NCBI RefSeq assembly: GCF_009765705.1
Contig: NZ_LMUX01000016.1
Location: forward strand, 618,837-682,836
Source of the DNA: Burkholderia sp. L27(2015)
GTDB lineage: Bacteria; Pseudomonadota; Gammaproteobacteria; Burkholderiales; Burkholderiaceae
Direction: 5' to 3'
DNA: 64,000 nucleotides
In this document: positions 1 through 9,303 of the stretch, one piece after another
Numbering within the stretch: position 1 is the first letter of the stretch
Layout: every line of letters begins with the position of its first letter
The notes under the pieces: generated by a model
Seen by the model: the letters and a program-made list of their open reading frames with translations, nothing else
The model's database searches: none
Told to the model about the DNA's origin: nothing
Made by a program: the position numbers and the translations under genes

Positions 1-1131
1 GCCCCACAACTGCACGGCGGCATCGATGACTTGCTGTGCGCCTTCGCTGGCCTGCCACTTCGCCAGCGCTGCTTCACGCGTGACGTTTTTCCCATGATCG
101 CGCAACCACGCGGCGCGATAGACCAGCAGGGCGGAACTGTCTATCGTCAACGCCATTTGCGCGAGCTTGGCCTGCGTGAGCTGGAAATCGCCGAGCGTCT
201 GGCCGAACATCGGGCGCGATGCGGCGCGCGCGAGACCTTCCTGCATGGCGCGGCGTGCGAAACCGAGCGACGCGGCCGCCACCGAAGTGCGAAAGATGTC
301 GAGCGTGCGCATGGCGATCTTGAAGCCTTCTGCACGCGCGCCGAGCAGTTGACCACGCGGTACCCGCGCGCCATCGAAATGCAGCCGGGCAAGCGGATGC
401 GGGGCGATCACGTCGATGCGTTCGGCGATCTCGAGGCCGGGCGTGTCGGCGTCGACGATGAACGCGCTGATGCCGCGCGCGCCCGGCGCTTCGCCAGTGC
501 GTGCAAACACTACGTAGAAATCGGCGATGCCGCCGTTCGAGATCCAGGTCTTGTCGCCGTCGAGGATGTAGTGTTCGCCGGCCTCATCGAGGCGTGCGCT
601 CAGCGCCATGGCGGCGACGTCCGATCCGGCCTGCGGCTCCGATAGCGCAAACGCGGCGATCGCGGTGCCGCTGGCGACGCGCGGTAAATAGCGCTGCTTT
701 TGTTCATGCGTGCCGGCCAGCGATATGGCGCCGGAGCCCAGGCCCTGCATGGCGAGCGCAAAGTCGGCCAGCCCCGAGTGTTTCGCGAGGGTTTCGCGCA
801 GCAAGCACACGGCCCGCGTGTCTATCGTATCGCCGTGGCCGCCATAGGCCGTGCCGCCGACACCGTATTTCAACCAGCCCGCAGCGCCGAGCTCGCGCAC
901 CAAGTGGCGGCAGGTGGCGTCGACATCGTCGTGGCCGGTCTTGCTCAGATGCGCGGCCGCCCATGCATCGATCCGGGTAGCGAGTTCGCGGTGACGGTCT
1001 TCAAAGAACGGCCAATCGAGCGGACTGTTCTCGACGGCGGCCGGGCTCGCGTTGGAGCCAGTCGCAGGCTTGGCCTGCGGGCCCGGGTTTGCAGGCTCGG
1101 CCTGCGACGCCAAATTGGCTTTGTCGGTCAC
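1..1131 (-). CDS. Acyl-CoA dehydrogenase family protein (3' end cut by window edge)
   Basis: An open frame of 377 codons runs off the left edge, so the C-terminus is missing. It reads GTG-ACC-GAC at the start, one base after the TGA of the upstream hydratase gene, which implies translational coupling. The visible part has the acyl-CoA dehydrogenase layout: an Ala/Pro-rich leader of about 30 residues, an all-helical N-terminal domain, the FAD/substrate region ([11 protein letters not shown], then [12 protein letters not shown]) and the start of the C-terminal helical domain ([18 protein letters not shown]). These enzymes oxidise acyl-CoA thioesters to enoyl-CoA with FAD, passing electrons to ETF. 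As last visible gene of an aromatic-CoA operon it probably acts on a ring-cleavage or ring-reduced CoA intermediate. The substrate is inference. Confidence 0.88.
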   Translation of the reverse strand, partial: MTDKANLASQAEPANPGPQAKPATGSNASPAAVENSPLDWPFFEDRHRELATRIDAWAAAHLSKTGHDDVDATCRHLVRELGAAGWLKYGVGGTAYGGHGDTIDTRAVCLLRETLAKHSGLADFALAMQGLGSGAISLAGTHEQKQRYLPRVASGTAIAAFALSEPQAGSDVAAMALSARLDEAGEHYILDGDKTWISNGGIADFYVVFARTGEAPGARGISAFIVDADTPGLEIAERIDVIAPHPLARLHFDGARVPRGQLLGARAEGFKIAMRTLDIFRTSVAAASLGFARRAMQEGLARAASRPMFGQTLGDFQLTQAKLAQMALTIDSSALLVYRAAWLRDHGKNVTREAALAKWQASEGAQQVIDAAVQLWG

Positions 1132-1132
1132 G

Positions 1133-1984
1133 TCAGTTCCCCTCGAATACCGGCGACGACTTCGCGGCAAACGCGCGATAGGCGCGCTCGAAGTCCTGCG
1201 TTGCCATGCAGACCGCTTGCGCCTGCGCTTCGGCCTCGATCGCGTCGTCCACGCTCAGGCTCCACTCCTGATGCAACATTTTCTTGGTGATGCCGTGCGC
1301 GAAGGTCGGACCCGCAGCGATTTCCGTCGCGAGCTTGCGCGCGTCGGCGAGCACGGTCTCGGGTTCGCACAGGCGGTTGTAGAAGCCCCAGGTGTACGCC
1401 TCTTCACCACTCGCCGAGCGGCCGGTGAACAGCAGTTCGGACGCGCGGCCCTGGCCGATGATGCGCGGCAGGATCGCGCAGGCGCCCATGTCGCAGCCGG
1501 CCAGACCGACGCGTGAAAACAGGAAGGCCAATTTGCTGCGCGCGGTGCCCAGGCGCAGGTCCGAGGCCATCGCGAGGATCGCGCCGGCTCCGGCGCACAC
1601 GCCATCGACAGCGGCCACGATGGGCTGTGGACAATGACGCATCGCTTTGACAAGATCGCCCGTCATGCGTGTGAAGAGCAGCAATTCAGGCATAGGCAAA
1701 CCGATCAGCGGCGCGATGATTTCATGGACGTCGCCGCCCGAGCAGAAGTTGTTGCCGGCGCCATGGATCACGACGGTCTTGACGTCGGTGGCATAGGCGA
1801 GCTGGCGAAACAGGTCGCGCAGCTCCGCGTACGATTCGAACGTGAGCGGGTTTTTGCGCTCGGGGCGATTCAATTCGATCGTGCCGACTTTGCCCTGGAC
1901 CGACCATAGGAAATGACGAGCCTGGTAATCGGCTAACGTCGTACGGTTACCGGCCAGCAAGGCGTCGGCTGATGATGCTGTCAT
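1133..1984 (-). CDS. Enoyl-CoA hydratase/isomerase family protein
   Basis: The 283-residue product has a crotonase fold: an N-terminal [14 protein letters not shown] segment, oxyanion-hole motifs around [12 protein letters not shown] and [12 protein letters not shown], and the later [18 protein letters not shown] block. Crotonases hydrate or isomerise enoyl-CoA thioesters. The ATG at 1984 is preceded by GGAG about 12 bases upstream. It lies 70 bp after the MarR gene and 1 bp before the acyl-CoA dehydrogenase on the same strand. Catalytic acids at the usual crotonase positions are partly replaced (GCDMGA rather than the common Glu-containing segment), so the exact reaction is uncertain. A role in 2-aminobenzoyl-CoA or salicylyl-CoA breakdown follows from context. 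Confidence 0.88.
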   Translation of the reverse strand: MTASSADALLAGNRTTLADYQARHFLWSVQGKVGTIELNRPERKNPLTFESYAELRDLFRQLAYATDVKTVVIHGAGNNFCSGGDVHEIIAPLIGLPMPELLLFTRMTGDLVKAMRHCPQPIVAAVDGVCAGAGAILAMASDLRLGTARSKLAFLFSRVGLAGCDMGACAILPRIIGQGRASELLFTGRSASGEEAYTWGFYNRLCEPETVLADARKLATEIAAGPTFAHGITKKMLHQEWSLSVDDAIEAEAQAQAVCMATQDFERAYRAFAAKSSPVFEGN

Positions 1985-2054
1985 GGTGTTGTGTCTCCGT
2001 TCGTGAGTGCGGATCGTGGGTGCCGCTCGTGGATGCAGGTCGATGCGTGGGCCA

Positions 2055-2579
2055 CTATCGTTTCAGGTTATCGATCAGGTGTTTCTTGAGCTTGCCCAGC
2101 CGTTGATGGACGCGCACCTTCTCGTCGAGCCCGAGGCCGCCGAACATCTCGACGACCCATTGTTCGTGGGCGATCGCCATCTTGTCGAACAGCGTGCGGC
2201 CCGCTGGCGTCAAGCGCACGCTGATGGAGCGCCGGTCGTTCGGATCGACGTCGCGCACCACCAGCGCTTCTTTTTCGAGCTGGTCGGTAATGCCGGTCAC
2301 GTTGCCGCCGGTTACCATCAGACGGCGCGAGATCTCGCTCATTTTGAGGCCGTCGGGATGGCGTTCGAGTTGCGCCATCAGGTCGAAACGGGGCAGCGTG
2401 CTGTTGAATTCGGTGCGCAGCCGCGTGCGCAATTCCGTCTGCACCAGGTTGGTGGTGGTGAGCATGCGCAGCCACAAGCGCAGGCCCATGTGGCTGTCGG
2501 CGCCGGTGCTCATTTCGAGGTCGACGACGTTTTCCTCCGGCGCGGTCTTTTTGTCGCGAGTGATGGCGGCGCGCGTCAC
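2055..2579 (-). CDS. MarR family transcriptional regulator
   Basis: The 174-residue protein has a winged-helix MarR domain: [14 protein letters not shown] at the N-terminal helix, then [37 protein letters not shown] for the HTH, and the wing with the [13 protein letters not shown] signature. The frame stays open far upstream, but the GTG at 2579 overlaps the TGA of the preceding SDR gene (GTGA), so it is the natural coupled start. A downstream ATG (MSTGADSH) is the alternative. MarR proteins in aromatic-CoA operons are usually repressors released by the CoA thioester. Here it is embedded in the operon and could act on the inverted repeat at 5823-5843. Target and ligand are inference. Confidence 0.88.
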   Translation of the reverse strand: MTRAAITRDKKTAPEENVVDLEMSTGADSHMGLRLWLRMLTTTNLVQTELRTRLRTEFNSTLPRFDLMAQLERHPDGLKMSEISRRLMVTGGNVTGITDQLEKEALVVRDVDPNDRRSISVRLTPAGRTLFDKMAIAHEQWVVEMFGGLGLDEKVRVHQRLGKLKKHLIDNLKR

Positions 2580-3427
2580 ATTACTTCTCCACCAGAAATG
2601 GACACCGATTGCCCGGTCACCGCGCCCGATTCCGCGGCGCACAGCCACAGCACGGTATGTGCCACCTCGGACGGCTGGACGAACCGGCGCTGCGGATTGG
2701 TGCGCAGCAGATCCTCGCGAGCCTGCTGCTCGCTGCGTGACGTCTTGTTCATGATTCGCTCCAGCGATTCGTGCAGCAACTCGGTTTCCGTATAGCCCGG
2801 GCAGACGGCGTTGACGGTGATGCCCTTGGTTGCCACTTCGAGCGCCAACGAGCGGGTCAAGCCGATCACGCCGTGTTTGGCCGCGCAGTAGGCGGCAACG
2901 TAGGCGTAGCCGATTTGTCCTGCCGTGCTTGCGATATTGACGATGCGCCCATAGCGGCGTTCGAGCATGGCGGGCAGCACCGCCCGTGTGCAGAGGAACA
3001 CGCCGGTCAGATTCACGTCGAGCATGCTTTGCCACAAGGCGATATCGGTCTTCGCAAACGGCGCGGCGCGGGCCTGACCGGCGTTGTTCACGAGCACATC
3101 GACGGGGCCGAAGCGCTGCGCGACCAGCGCGAACGCGGCGTCGACCGATTCGGGTTGGGTCACGTCGACTGCGACGACTTCGATCTCGGCGTGAGCGTGC
3201 GGCGTATCAAGCAAGGTCGCGCGCAAGGTGTCGCGCTGTGCGGCGAGCCGCTGGACATTGCGGCCCATCAACGTTACGCGCAGGCCTGCGCGGGCCAACG
3301 TAAGCGCGGTGGCGGCGCCTATGCCGCTGCCGCCTCCGGTGACGACCGCATGTCGCGGCTGTGCCGGGTCAAAGGGCGCGGAAGTTTGCGTTGAAGTTGG
3401 CCTGGGCGTTTGTGCCGACGTGCTCAT
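2576..3427 (-). CDS. SDR family NAD(P)-dependent oxidoreductase, probable 3-hydroxyacyl-CoA dehydrogenase
   Basis: The 283-residue short-chain dehydrogenase has a Rossmann start [15 protein letters not shown] near residue 30, an [11 protein letters not shown] segment, the catalytic Ser in [12 protein letters not shown], and a Tyr/Lys pair in [12 protein letters not shown]. The tail [17 protein letters not shown] is typical for the family. Its ATG overlaps the stop of the monooxygenase gene by 4 bp (ATGA), and its TGA overlaps the GTG of the MarR gene, so the three are one transcript. Beta-oxidation-type alcohol dehydrogenases of this class accompany the 2-aminobenzoyl-CoA monooxygenase in known anthranilate-CoA clusters. 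Assignment as hydroxyacyl-CoA dehydrogenase rests on that context. Confidence 0.88.
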   Translation of the reverse strand: MSTSAQTPRPTSTQTSAPFDPAQPRHAVVTGGGSGIGAATALTLARAGLRVTLMGRNVQRLAAQRDTLRATLLDTPHAHAEIEVVAVDVTQPESVDAAFALVAQRFGPVDVLVNNAGQARAAPFAKTDIALWQSMLDVNLTGVFLCTRAVLPAMLERRYGRIVNIASTAGQIGYAYVAAYCAAKHGVIGLTRSLALEVATKGITVNAVCPGYTETELLHESLERIMNKTSRSEQQAREDLLRTNPQRRFVQPSEVAHTVLWLCAAESGAVTGQSVSISGGEVM

Positions 3428-5784
3428 ATCACCCCCTCGGCACGCAGCGCGATTTGTTCGGCCTGCGCGCGCTCGCGCTCGAGATTGCGTTCAAGCTGCG
3501 ATTTGCCGGCGTAATACTGGTTCGGCCACGCGAGGTCAAAATAGCCGATCTTGGCCGCCTCGGTCAGGGTCCATGAAGGGTTGGCCAGATGGGGACGCGC
3601 GACTGCGCACAGATCGGCGCGACCCGCCGCGATGATGCTGTTGACATGATCGGCTTCGGAAATCGCGCCGACCGCGATAGTTGCGATGCCGGCCTCGTTG
3701 CGGATGCGATCGGCAAACGGAGTCTGGAACATGCGGCCGTACACCGGCTTTTCATCCTTGCTGACCTGGCCTGACGAGACATCGATCATGTCGGCGCCGG
3801 CCGCCTTGAATGCGCGCGCAATTTCGACCGCGTCGTCGGGTGTCATGCCGCCGTCCACCCAATCGTGCGCCGAGATGCGCACCGAAATCGGCTTGTCCTG
3901 CGGCCACACCTGCCGAATCGCGGCGAATATCTGCAATGGGTAACGCAGGCGGTTTTCCAGCGATCCGCCATAAGCGTCAGTCCGATGATTGGTCAACGGT
4001 GACAGAAAGCTCGACAACAGATAGCCGTGCGCGCAGTGCAATTCGAGCCAATCGAAACCGGCTGCTGCGGCCATTTCCGTCGAGCGCACGAACTCCTGCT
4101 CGATCGTGCGCAGGTCGTCTGCGCTGGCTTCGCGCGACCATTGGCTCACGCCGCGCAGATACTGCTGCGGGGAAGCCGAGACCAACGGCCAGTTGCCTTC
4201 GGGCAACGGCAGGTCAATGCCTTCCCAGCTCACCCGCGTGGAGGCCTTGGCGCCGGCATGCCCGATCTGCATGCCGATCTTCGCGTCGGACTGACCGTGA
4301 ACGAAATCGGCGATGCGCCGCCACGCTTGCAGATGCTCGGGCGCGTACATGCCGGGGCAGCCCGGGGTGATGCGGCCATGCGCCGATACGCAGGTCATCT
4401 CCGTCATGACGAGCGCTGCGCCCCCCATGGCGCGCGCGCCCAGATGCATCAGGTGATAATCGCCGGCCACGCCATCCACGGCCGAGTATTGGGCCATCGG
4501 CGACACGACGACCCGGTTCTTCAGCGTCACGCCGCGCACCTTGAACGGCGTGAACATCGGCGGCACCGGGCGTTTGCGGCCCTGAACATTGGGTGGTACT
4601 TCGAGGCCGGACTGATGCGCGATCCAGTCTTCGAACGACGCCACATATTGTGCATCGCGCTCGCGCAGGTTCTCGTGCGAGATGCGCTGCGAGCGCGTCA
4701 GCAGGGAATAGGCGAATTGCTCGGGCTGGAACGAGGTATAGCGATCGACGTTCTCGAACCATTCCGTCGAATTGCGCGCCGCGTTCTGGATGCGTAACAC
4801 GTCGATGCTGCGCACGTCCGTGTAATGCGCGAGCGCCGCATCGAGGTCGCCCGGGTGAGCGGCGATGCTGTTGGCGAGTTCGATCGAATCTTCGAGCGCC
4901 AGTTTGGTGCCGGAGCCGATCGAGAAGTGCGCGGTGTGCGCGGCGTCGCCCATCAGCACGATGGGGGTGGTGCCGCTGTCGGGGCGCGGCCTGCGATGCA
5001 CCCACTGCTGGTTGACCACGCGCGGAAACTGGATCCATTGCGACGAACCGCGCAAGTGCTCGGCATTGGAGAGCAGCGCGTTACCGTCGAGATATTTGGC
5101 GAACAGCCGTTCGCAGAACGCGATGCCGTCCTCCTTGCTCATCTGGTCGAGGCCTGCCGCGCGCCATACGTGCTCGGGCGTCTCGACGATGAAGGTCGAG
5201 GTCTCGTCGTCGAATCGGTACGCGTGCGCCTGGAACCAGCCCCACTGGGTTTGTTCGAAGGCGAATGTGAACGCGTCGAAGAGCTTGCGGGTGCCCAACC
5301 ACACGAAGCGGCAATCGCGCATGTCGATGTTGGGCTGATATGTCGCGGCATATTTTTTACGTATCGGGCTATTCGCGCCGTCGCAGGCGATGATCAAGTC
5401 CGCGTCGTAATCCTCGTCATTGGTGACGTTGGTTTCGAATACGAGTTGCACGCCCAGCGCTTCGCAGCGTGCCTGCAGGATGTTGAGCAAACGCTTGCGG
5501 CCGATGCCGCAGAAGCCATGGCCGGACGAGCGCAACTGGCGGCCACGGAAATTGATCTCGATGTCGTCCCAGTGATTGAATGCGTCGAGAATCGCGTCGG
5601 CGCTGGGCGCATCCGCGGCGCGCAGATTGCCCAGGGTCTGGTCCGAGAACACGACGCCCCAGCCGAACGTGTCGTAAGGGCGGTTGCGCTCGACCACGAC
5701 GACCTCGTGGGCGGGATTCTGCCGCTTCATCAACAAGCCGAAGTAAAGTCCGGCGGGACCGCCGCCGATGCAGACGATGCGCAT
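3424..5784 (-). CDS. Bifunctional FAD monooxygenase / OYE-like reductase (2-aminobenzoyl-CoA or salicylyl-CoA hydroxylase type)
   Basis: The 786-residue protein fuses two flavoenzymes. Residues 1 to about 390 are a class A flavoprotein monooxygenase: [14 protein letters not shown] at the N-terminus, [11 protein letters not shown], and [15 protein letters not shown]. From about residue 405 ([18 protein letters not shown]) to the end is an old yellow enzyme-type FMN reductase with [21 protein letters not shown] and the [16 protein letters not shown] barrel strand. This arrangement and length match 2-aminobenzoyl-CoA monooxygenase/reductase, which hydroxylates and then reduces the CoA-activated ring; databases also label homologues salicylyl-CoA 5-hydroxylase/oxidoreductase, so the substrate is not settled from sequence. 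The ATG at 5784 has AAGGAGCG just upstream. It is the first gene of the operon. The CoA ligase that must supply the substrate is not in the window. Confidence 0.9.
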   Translation of the reverse strand: MRIVCIGGGPAGLYFGLLMKRQNPAHEVVVVERNRPYDTFGWGVVFSDQTLGNLRAADAPSADAILDAFNHWDDIEINFRGRQLRSSGHGFCGIGRKRLLNILQARCEALGVQLVFETNVTNDEDYDADLIIACDGANSPIRKKYAATYQPNIDMRDCRFVWLGTRKLFDAFTFAFEQTQWGWFQAHAYRFDDETSTFIVETPEHVWRAAGLDQMSKEDGIAFCERLFAKYLDGNALLSNAEHLRGSSQWIQFPRVVNQQWVHRRPRPDSGTTPIVLMGDAAHTAHFSIGSGTKLALEDSIELANSIAAHPGDLDAALAHYTDVRSIDVLRIQNAARNSTEWFENVDRYTSFQPEQFAYSLLTRSQRISHENLRERDAQYVASFEDWIAHQSGLEVPPNVQGRKRPVPPMFTPFKVRGVTLKNRVVVSPMAQYSAVDGVAGDYHLMHLGARAMGGAALVMTEMTCVSAHGRITPGCPGMYAPEHLQAWRRIADFVHGQSDAKIGMQIGHAGAKASTRVSWEGIDLPLPEGNWPLVSASPQQYLRGVSQWSREASADDLRTIEQEFVRSTEMAAAAGFDWLELHCAHGYLLSSFLSPLTNHRTDAYGGSLENRLRYPLQIFAAIRQVWPQDKPISVRISAHDWVDGGMTPDDAVEIARAFKAAGADMIDVSSGQVSKDEKPVYGRMFQTPFADRIRNEAGIATIAVGAISEADHVNSIIAAGRADLCAVARPHLANPSWTLTEAAKIGYFDLAWPNQYYAGKSQLERNLERERAQAEQIALRAEGVI

Positions 5785-5813
5785 ACTCGCTCCTTGCGTA
5801 GTTATCGGTATTT

Positions 5814-5842
5814 AATTTAGTCCTTGATAGTTTAGGTGTCAA
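5814..5842 (-). promoter_or_regulatory. Sigma-70 promoter of the aromatic-CoA operon
   Basis: Read on the minus strand, a consensus -35 TTGACA (5842-5837) is followed after exactly 17 bases by TAAATT (5819-5814), placing transcription start about 25 to 30 bp before the ATG at 5784. The match is good enough to expect strong unrepressed activity. Confidence 0.7.
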
Positions 5843-5843
5843 G
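5823..5843. promoter_or_regulatory. Inverted repeat overlapping the promoter, candidate MarR operator
   Basis: CTTGA at 5823-5827 and its complement TCAAG at 5839-5843 form a 21-bp dyad that covers the -35 box and most of the spacer. Binding here would block RNA polymerase. The size suits a MarR dimer, and a MarR gene lies in the operon. Binding itself is inference. Confidence 0.5.
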
Positions 5844-5881
5844 TAATTAAAAAGAGTGGCAGATGCGCGCGCAGGCAAAGC

Positions 5882-6913
5882 CTACGAGCGAATGCTGATC
5901 AGCGTGCTTTTGCGGAACTCGCTGGGGGACGTTCCATAACTGGCGCGAAAACTTCTGCTGAAGTGTGCCGAGTCGTTGAAGCCATTCTGGTAGGCAATCT
6001 CAGCGATGGTCAGCGTCGCCCAGAGCGGATTTTCCAGATCGTCGCGAGCGCGCGCGAGCCGGTGCTGCAAGATGAAATGGCCATATTGCAGCGCGCGGGC
6101 TTCGAACATTTTGTGGATGTAGCGTTTCGAAACACCCAGCGCGCAGGCACAGGCGTCGACGTCGAGTTCGGGATCGTGAATATTTGCCGCGATGTAGGCG
6201 CTCAACTGGGACCAGCGCAGCGGGTTGCAGGAGGTGGCCGATGCGCTCGATGCGCTCGATGCATTCGATGCATTAGGTGCACCGGTTTGCGCGCTGCCCG
6301 CGGCTTCCAGGTAGGCGGTCGAAAGCAATGCGACCAGCGATTGTTCCGCCATGGCCACGGTGTCCATGGTCATGCGCGCAAAGCCCGGCAGCGCGGCTTC
6401 GATAAACCGATGCACCGTTTTCACGATGCCCGAATCGGCTTGCGCGCGGCGCGGTTCGAACCGCGCATAGTGGGCCACCGCATGGCCGAACAAACGTGCA
6501 ATCGGTAAGCGCACCATCAACAGCGTAGCCGGTTCCTCGATGATCGCGCTCGATGGTACGCGGGCGCGTCGAAACGTAATATCGCCTTTGCCGAACGCCA
6601 TGCGCCGGCCATCTTGCGTGACGCTGCCGCAGCCGTCCAGGGCGATCAGCACGACGACGTCATCGCCGACCAATTCGCGCAGGTGGGCGCTGTCATGCCG
6701 CACCTCCTGATGCGAAAGCCTTACCGTGGCCAGTACGCCGCCGCCCGTGAGGCGGCACGCCTGGAGCTGGCCCGCTGTACCGCCCGTGGCGAGCGACACG
6801 TCGCCGGGCATCACGATGCCGTCCAGCGAACTTTGCCATTCGCCCGGGCCGTGCGCGGTAATTTCCTTCAGCGTAGGGGCGTAGGGCAGGTCAAGGCTCG
6901 CGATGTGACGCAT
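5882..6913 (-). CDS. AraC family transcriptional regulator
   Basis: The 343-residue protein has an N-terminal cupin-like sensing domain (about residues 30-200, including GDITFRRARVPSSA) and a C-terminal double HTH of AraC/XylS type (about 235-340) ending with NGFNDSAHFSRSFRASYGTSPSEFR, a strong family signature. Between them is a Ser/Ala/Asn-rich linker encoded by four near-identical 9-base units at 6240-6275. The ATG at 6913 has GGGAG upstream. It sits in the same orientation between the aldolase gene and the aromatic operon with about 100 bp to the latter, so it might activate either neighbour. The inducer is not predictable. Confidence 0.88.
   Translation of the reverse strand: MRHIASLDLPYAPTLKEITAHGPGEWQSSLDGIVMPGDVSLATGGTAGQLQACRLTGGGVLATVRLSHQEVRHDSAHLRELVGDDVVVLIALDGCGSVTQDGRRMAFGKGDITFRRARVPSSAIIEEPATLLMVRLPIARLFGHAVAHYARFEPRRAQADSGIVKTVHRFIEAALPGFARMTMDTVAMAEQSLVALLSTAYLEAAGSAQTGAPNASNASSASSASATSCNPLRWSQLSAYIAANIHDPELDVDACACALGVSKRYIHKMFEARALQYGHFILQHRLARARDDLENPLWATLTIAEIAYQNGFNDSAHFSRSFRASYGTSPSEFRKSTLISIRS
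6240..6275. repeat. Four 9-bp in-frame repeats in the AraC-type gene
   Basis: Four consecutive 9-base units (GATGCGCTC twice, then GATGCATTC and GATGCATTA) encode the Asn/Ser/Ala linker between the sensor and DNA-binding domains. The repeat keeps frame. Confidence 0.8.
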
Positions 6914-7097
6914 GGGGAAGCTCCCGCGTTAAGCGACCACGCACGAATGTGGGGGGCCTGTCTGTCGATACGAATCGTGATTATGCGAAGTATTATTCTC
7001 CCGGGTTGGCCGATTGCCTAGAGGAATCTGCGCCGCGTCGTTTCGCGGTGAACGCTTGTATTGCGTTACCTGCTAGAGCCAAGTGCACCCGCTGGCG

Positions 7098-7877
7098 CTA
7101 CACGAGGACGTCCGGCTCGTGTTTGATCACGCGCCGGCCGAACAGCGCGAAACTCGCCTTCACGACGCTGGGCAGCAGCAGGAAATCATGCGACTCGCGC
7201 GCCAGCGCCGGGTCGATGGGCGTGAGCGGCGCCAGCGAACTGGCCAGGATCTGACTGCGTGCGGCGCGCTCGATCAGCACGGCAAGATAAGCGGACTCTT
7301 CAAGCGATGGGGTCGCGGCCAGAAATCCGTGGTTCGCCAGCAAAATCGTGCGCTTGGCTCCCAATGCCGCGGAGATGACCTCGCCCTCGTTGTCGGCGAT
7401 CGGCAGACCCGGCCATTCGCGCAAGAATGCGCAGTCGTCGAAAAATGGCGTTGCGTCCATATGCGCCACCTGCAGCGGCGTGCCCGTCATCGACAGCGCA
7501 TTCACATACGGCGGATGCGTATGCACGATGCAGTTCACGTCCGGCCGGCGTCGATAAATCCACAAGTGGAAGCGGATCGCCGGATTTGCCATGCCTGGCC
7601 CTTCGAGTACGCGCATCGAGTCGTCGATGCGTATCACGTTGCTGCGGCTGATCTCGTCGAAGCCGTAAGCCATTGGCGTGCTCAGGAATGTACCGTCCGG
7701 CTGGCGCACGGTGATTTGTCCGGCGAGTGTCTCCGAGTGACCTTCGCGGGCCAGCATGCGGCAGGCGAGGGCCAGTTTCTGGCGCTCATCCCAGTTGCCC
7801 AATTCGAGCTTCTGATCCATTTGTGCGGCGATGCTGCGGGTCAGCGCGTCTTTGTCAACGGCCAGGGTTTCATTCAT
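7098..7877 (-). CDS. Class II aldolase/adducin family protein
   Basis: The 259-residue protein has the class II aldolase fold with zinc-binding histidines visible in HTHPPYVNAL and a further His in LLANHGFLAATPS; an upstream EGHSETLAGQITVR segment matches the N-terminal substrate loop of the family. Members are fuculose/ribulose phosphate aldolases, epimerases or decarboxylases; no sugar kinase or isomerase is nearby, so a sugar role is not supported. The frame extends 14 codons further, but ATG at 7877 has a GGAG ribosome binding site and overlaps the end of the transporter gene by 8 bp, so it is the chosen start. Coupling to a metabolite:H+ symporter suggests catabolism of an imported organic or hydroxy acid. 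Confidence 0.85.
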   Translation of the reverse strand: MNETLAVDKDALTRSIAAQMDQKLELGNWDERQKLALACRMLAREGHSETLAGQITVRQPDGTFLSTPMAYGFDEISRSNVIRIDDSMRVLEGPGMANPAIRFHLWIYRRRPDVNCIVHTHPPYVNALSMTGTPLQVAHMDATPFFDDCAFLREWPGLPIADNEGEVISAALGAKRTILLANHGFLAATPSLEESAYLAVLIERAARSQILASSLAPLTPIDPALARESHDFLLLPSVVKASFALFGRRVIKHEPDVLV

Positions 7878-9178
7878 GATGGGTCTCCAAAAATGGGGTT
7901 TGCAAGGGCTGCATCGCAAGAGACGGCGCGAGCGCCACGAAGCACGCCCCGATCAATGCGCTGACAGCCACATAGATCGCGACCGCCGTCGGATCGCCGC
8001 CGTGCGAGGCCAGCAGCGCCGAGCAGATCACCGGGCTCATGCCGCCGCCGACGATCGCGCCGATGGCACCGATGGCAACGCCGGAAAAGCGCACGCGCGT
8101 ATCGAACATGTCGGCGAAAAATCCGCCTTGTGGACCGTACATCAGCGGATGCACCACGCCCAGCGCAATGACCACGGCGAGCGTGATCATCGCGGGACTG
8201 CGCGTATTGAGTAAGCCGAAGTAAGGCCAGACGTACAGCGCACAGGCGATCAAGCCCAGCAAATACAACGGTTTTCGGCCGATTCGATCCGACAGCGCGG
8301 CGAACATCGGCACCGTGAACACGGCCACCGTAGCGCCGGCCATGACCGCGCCCAGGATCACGGGCTTCGGTATCTTCAGTTGCACGGTGACATAGGCGAC
8401 CGTGAACAACAACACGAAAATCGACCAGGTGATTTCGCCCAGGCGTGCCATAAAGACAATGGCAATTTGGCGCCGCTGAGTGCGCAACAGGTCGCGCAGC
8501 GGAAAGCGCGCGATCGCATGAGCTGTTTTTCAATTGTTCGAATTCGCGTGTTTCCGGCAGGCGCGCTCGCGCCAGCAGACCGATCACGACCAGCACCGCA
8601 CTAAACAAAAATGGCACGCGCCATCCCCAGGACAAGAAGTCGGGTTCCGGCAGCAACGAAGTCAGGAGCAGGGCGCCTGTCGAGAGGATGGCGCCGCCAT
8701 AGCTGCCTGAGTTGCTCCAACTACCGTAGAGCCCCCGGCTGCGCGCGGGGGCGCTTTCGAAGCCGAGCACGATCGCACCGCTTTGTTCGCCGCCGATCGC
8801 GAAGCCCTGAAACACGCGCAAGGTCGTGAGCAGCACCGGTGCCCAAATGCCGATCATGGCGTAGGTTGGCAGCAGACCCACCAGCGTGGAGGCCACGCCC
8901 ATGACCATGAGCGTGACCAGTAATAAGGTCTTGCGGCCGATGCGGTCGCCGAAGTGGCCGCAAATCAGCGCACCTGCGCCGCGCGCAAAATACCCCGCCG
9001 CATAGGTTCCCAGCGACGCGATGGTGCCTGCAAGCGGATCGAGATTTGGAAAGAAGATTTTGCTGAATACCAGCGCCGAAGCCGTGCCGTACAGCAGAAA
9101 ATCGTATTGCTCGATCGCCGTGCCGAGAAACGCGGACATGAAGACATAGGGCCAGCGGGAACGCGCATCTTTTGACAT
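7870..9178 (-). pseudogene. MFS metabolite:H+ symporter, interrupted by a one-base frameshift
   Basis: Two reading frames together give one transporter. From ATG 9178 (GAGGTG upstream) the first frame encodes MSKDARSRWPYVF, the MHS-family motif TAIEQYDFLLYGTAS, the loop HFGDRIGRKTLL and about six membrane spans to FEQLKN. From about 8525 the match continues in another frame (PLRDLLRTQRRQIA, then further spans including SDRIGRKPLYLL) to a stop at 7870. The frames meet at a run of five T (8526-8530, five A on the coding strand); removing one base gives an intact 435-residue protein, normal for the family. Continuing in the first frame yields an Arg-rich tail with no family similarity. It may be a real inactivating mutation, a homopolymer sequencing error or a slippage switch. 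Confidence 0.78.
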
Positions 9179-9303
9179 GGGCACACCTCGATGCATCAGG
9201 TTAGGGTGCCTAAGCTTAGCTTTTACAAAATACTTGGGTTTGGACCTGCGTGAACCGGCGACTTGTCGTAAAGCGAACTACCCAAAAGCGAACCGCCGAG
9301 CCA

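Noticed and set aside
7874-8520. C-terminal extension of the symporter frame as a genuine protein end
   Set aside because: The tail is Arg/His-rich with no membrane spans, whereas the adjacent frame continues the transporter exactly, so a frameshift is the better explanation.
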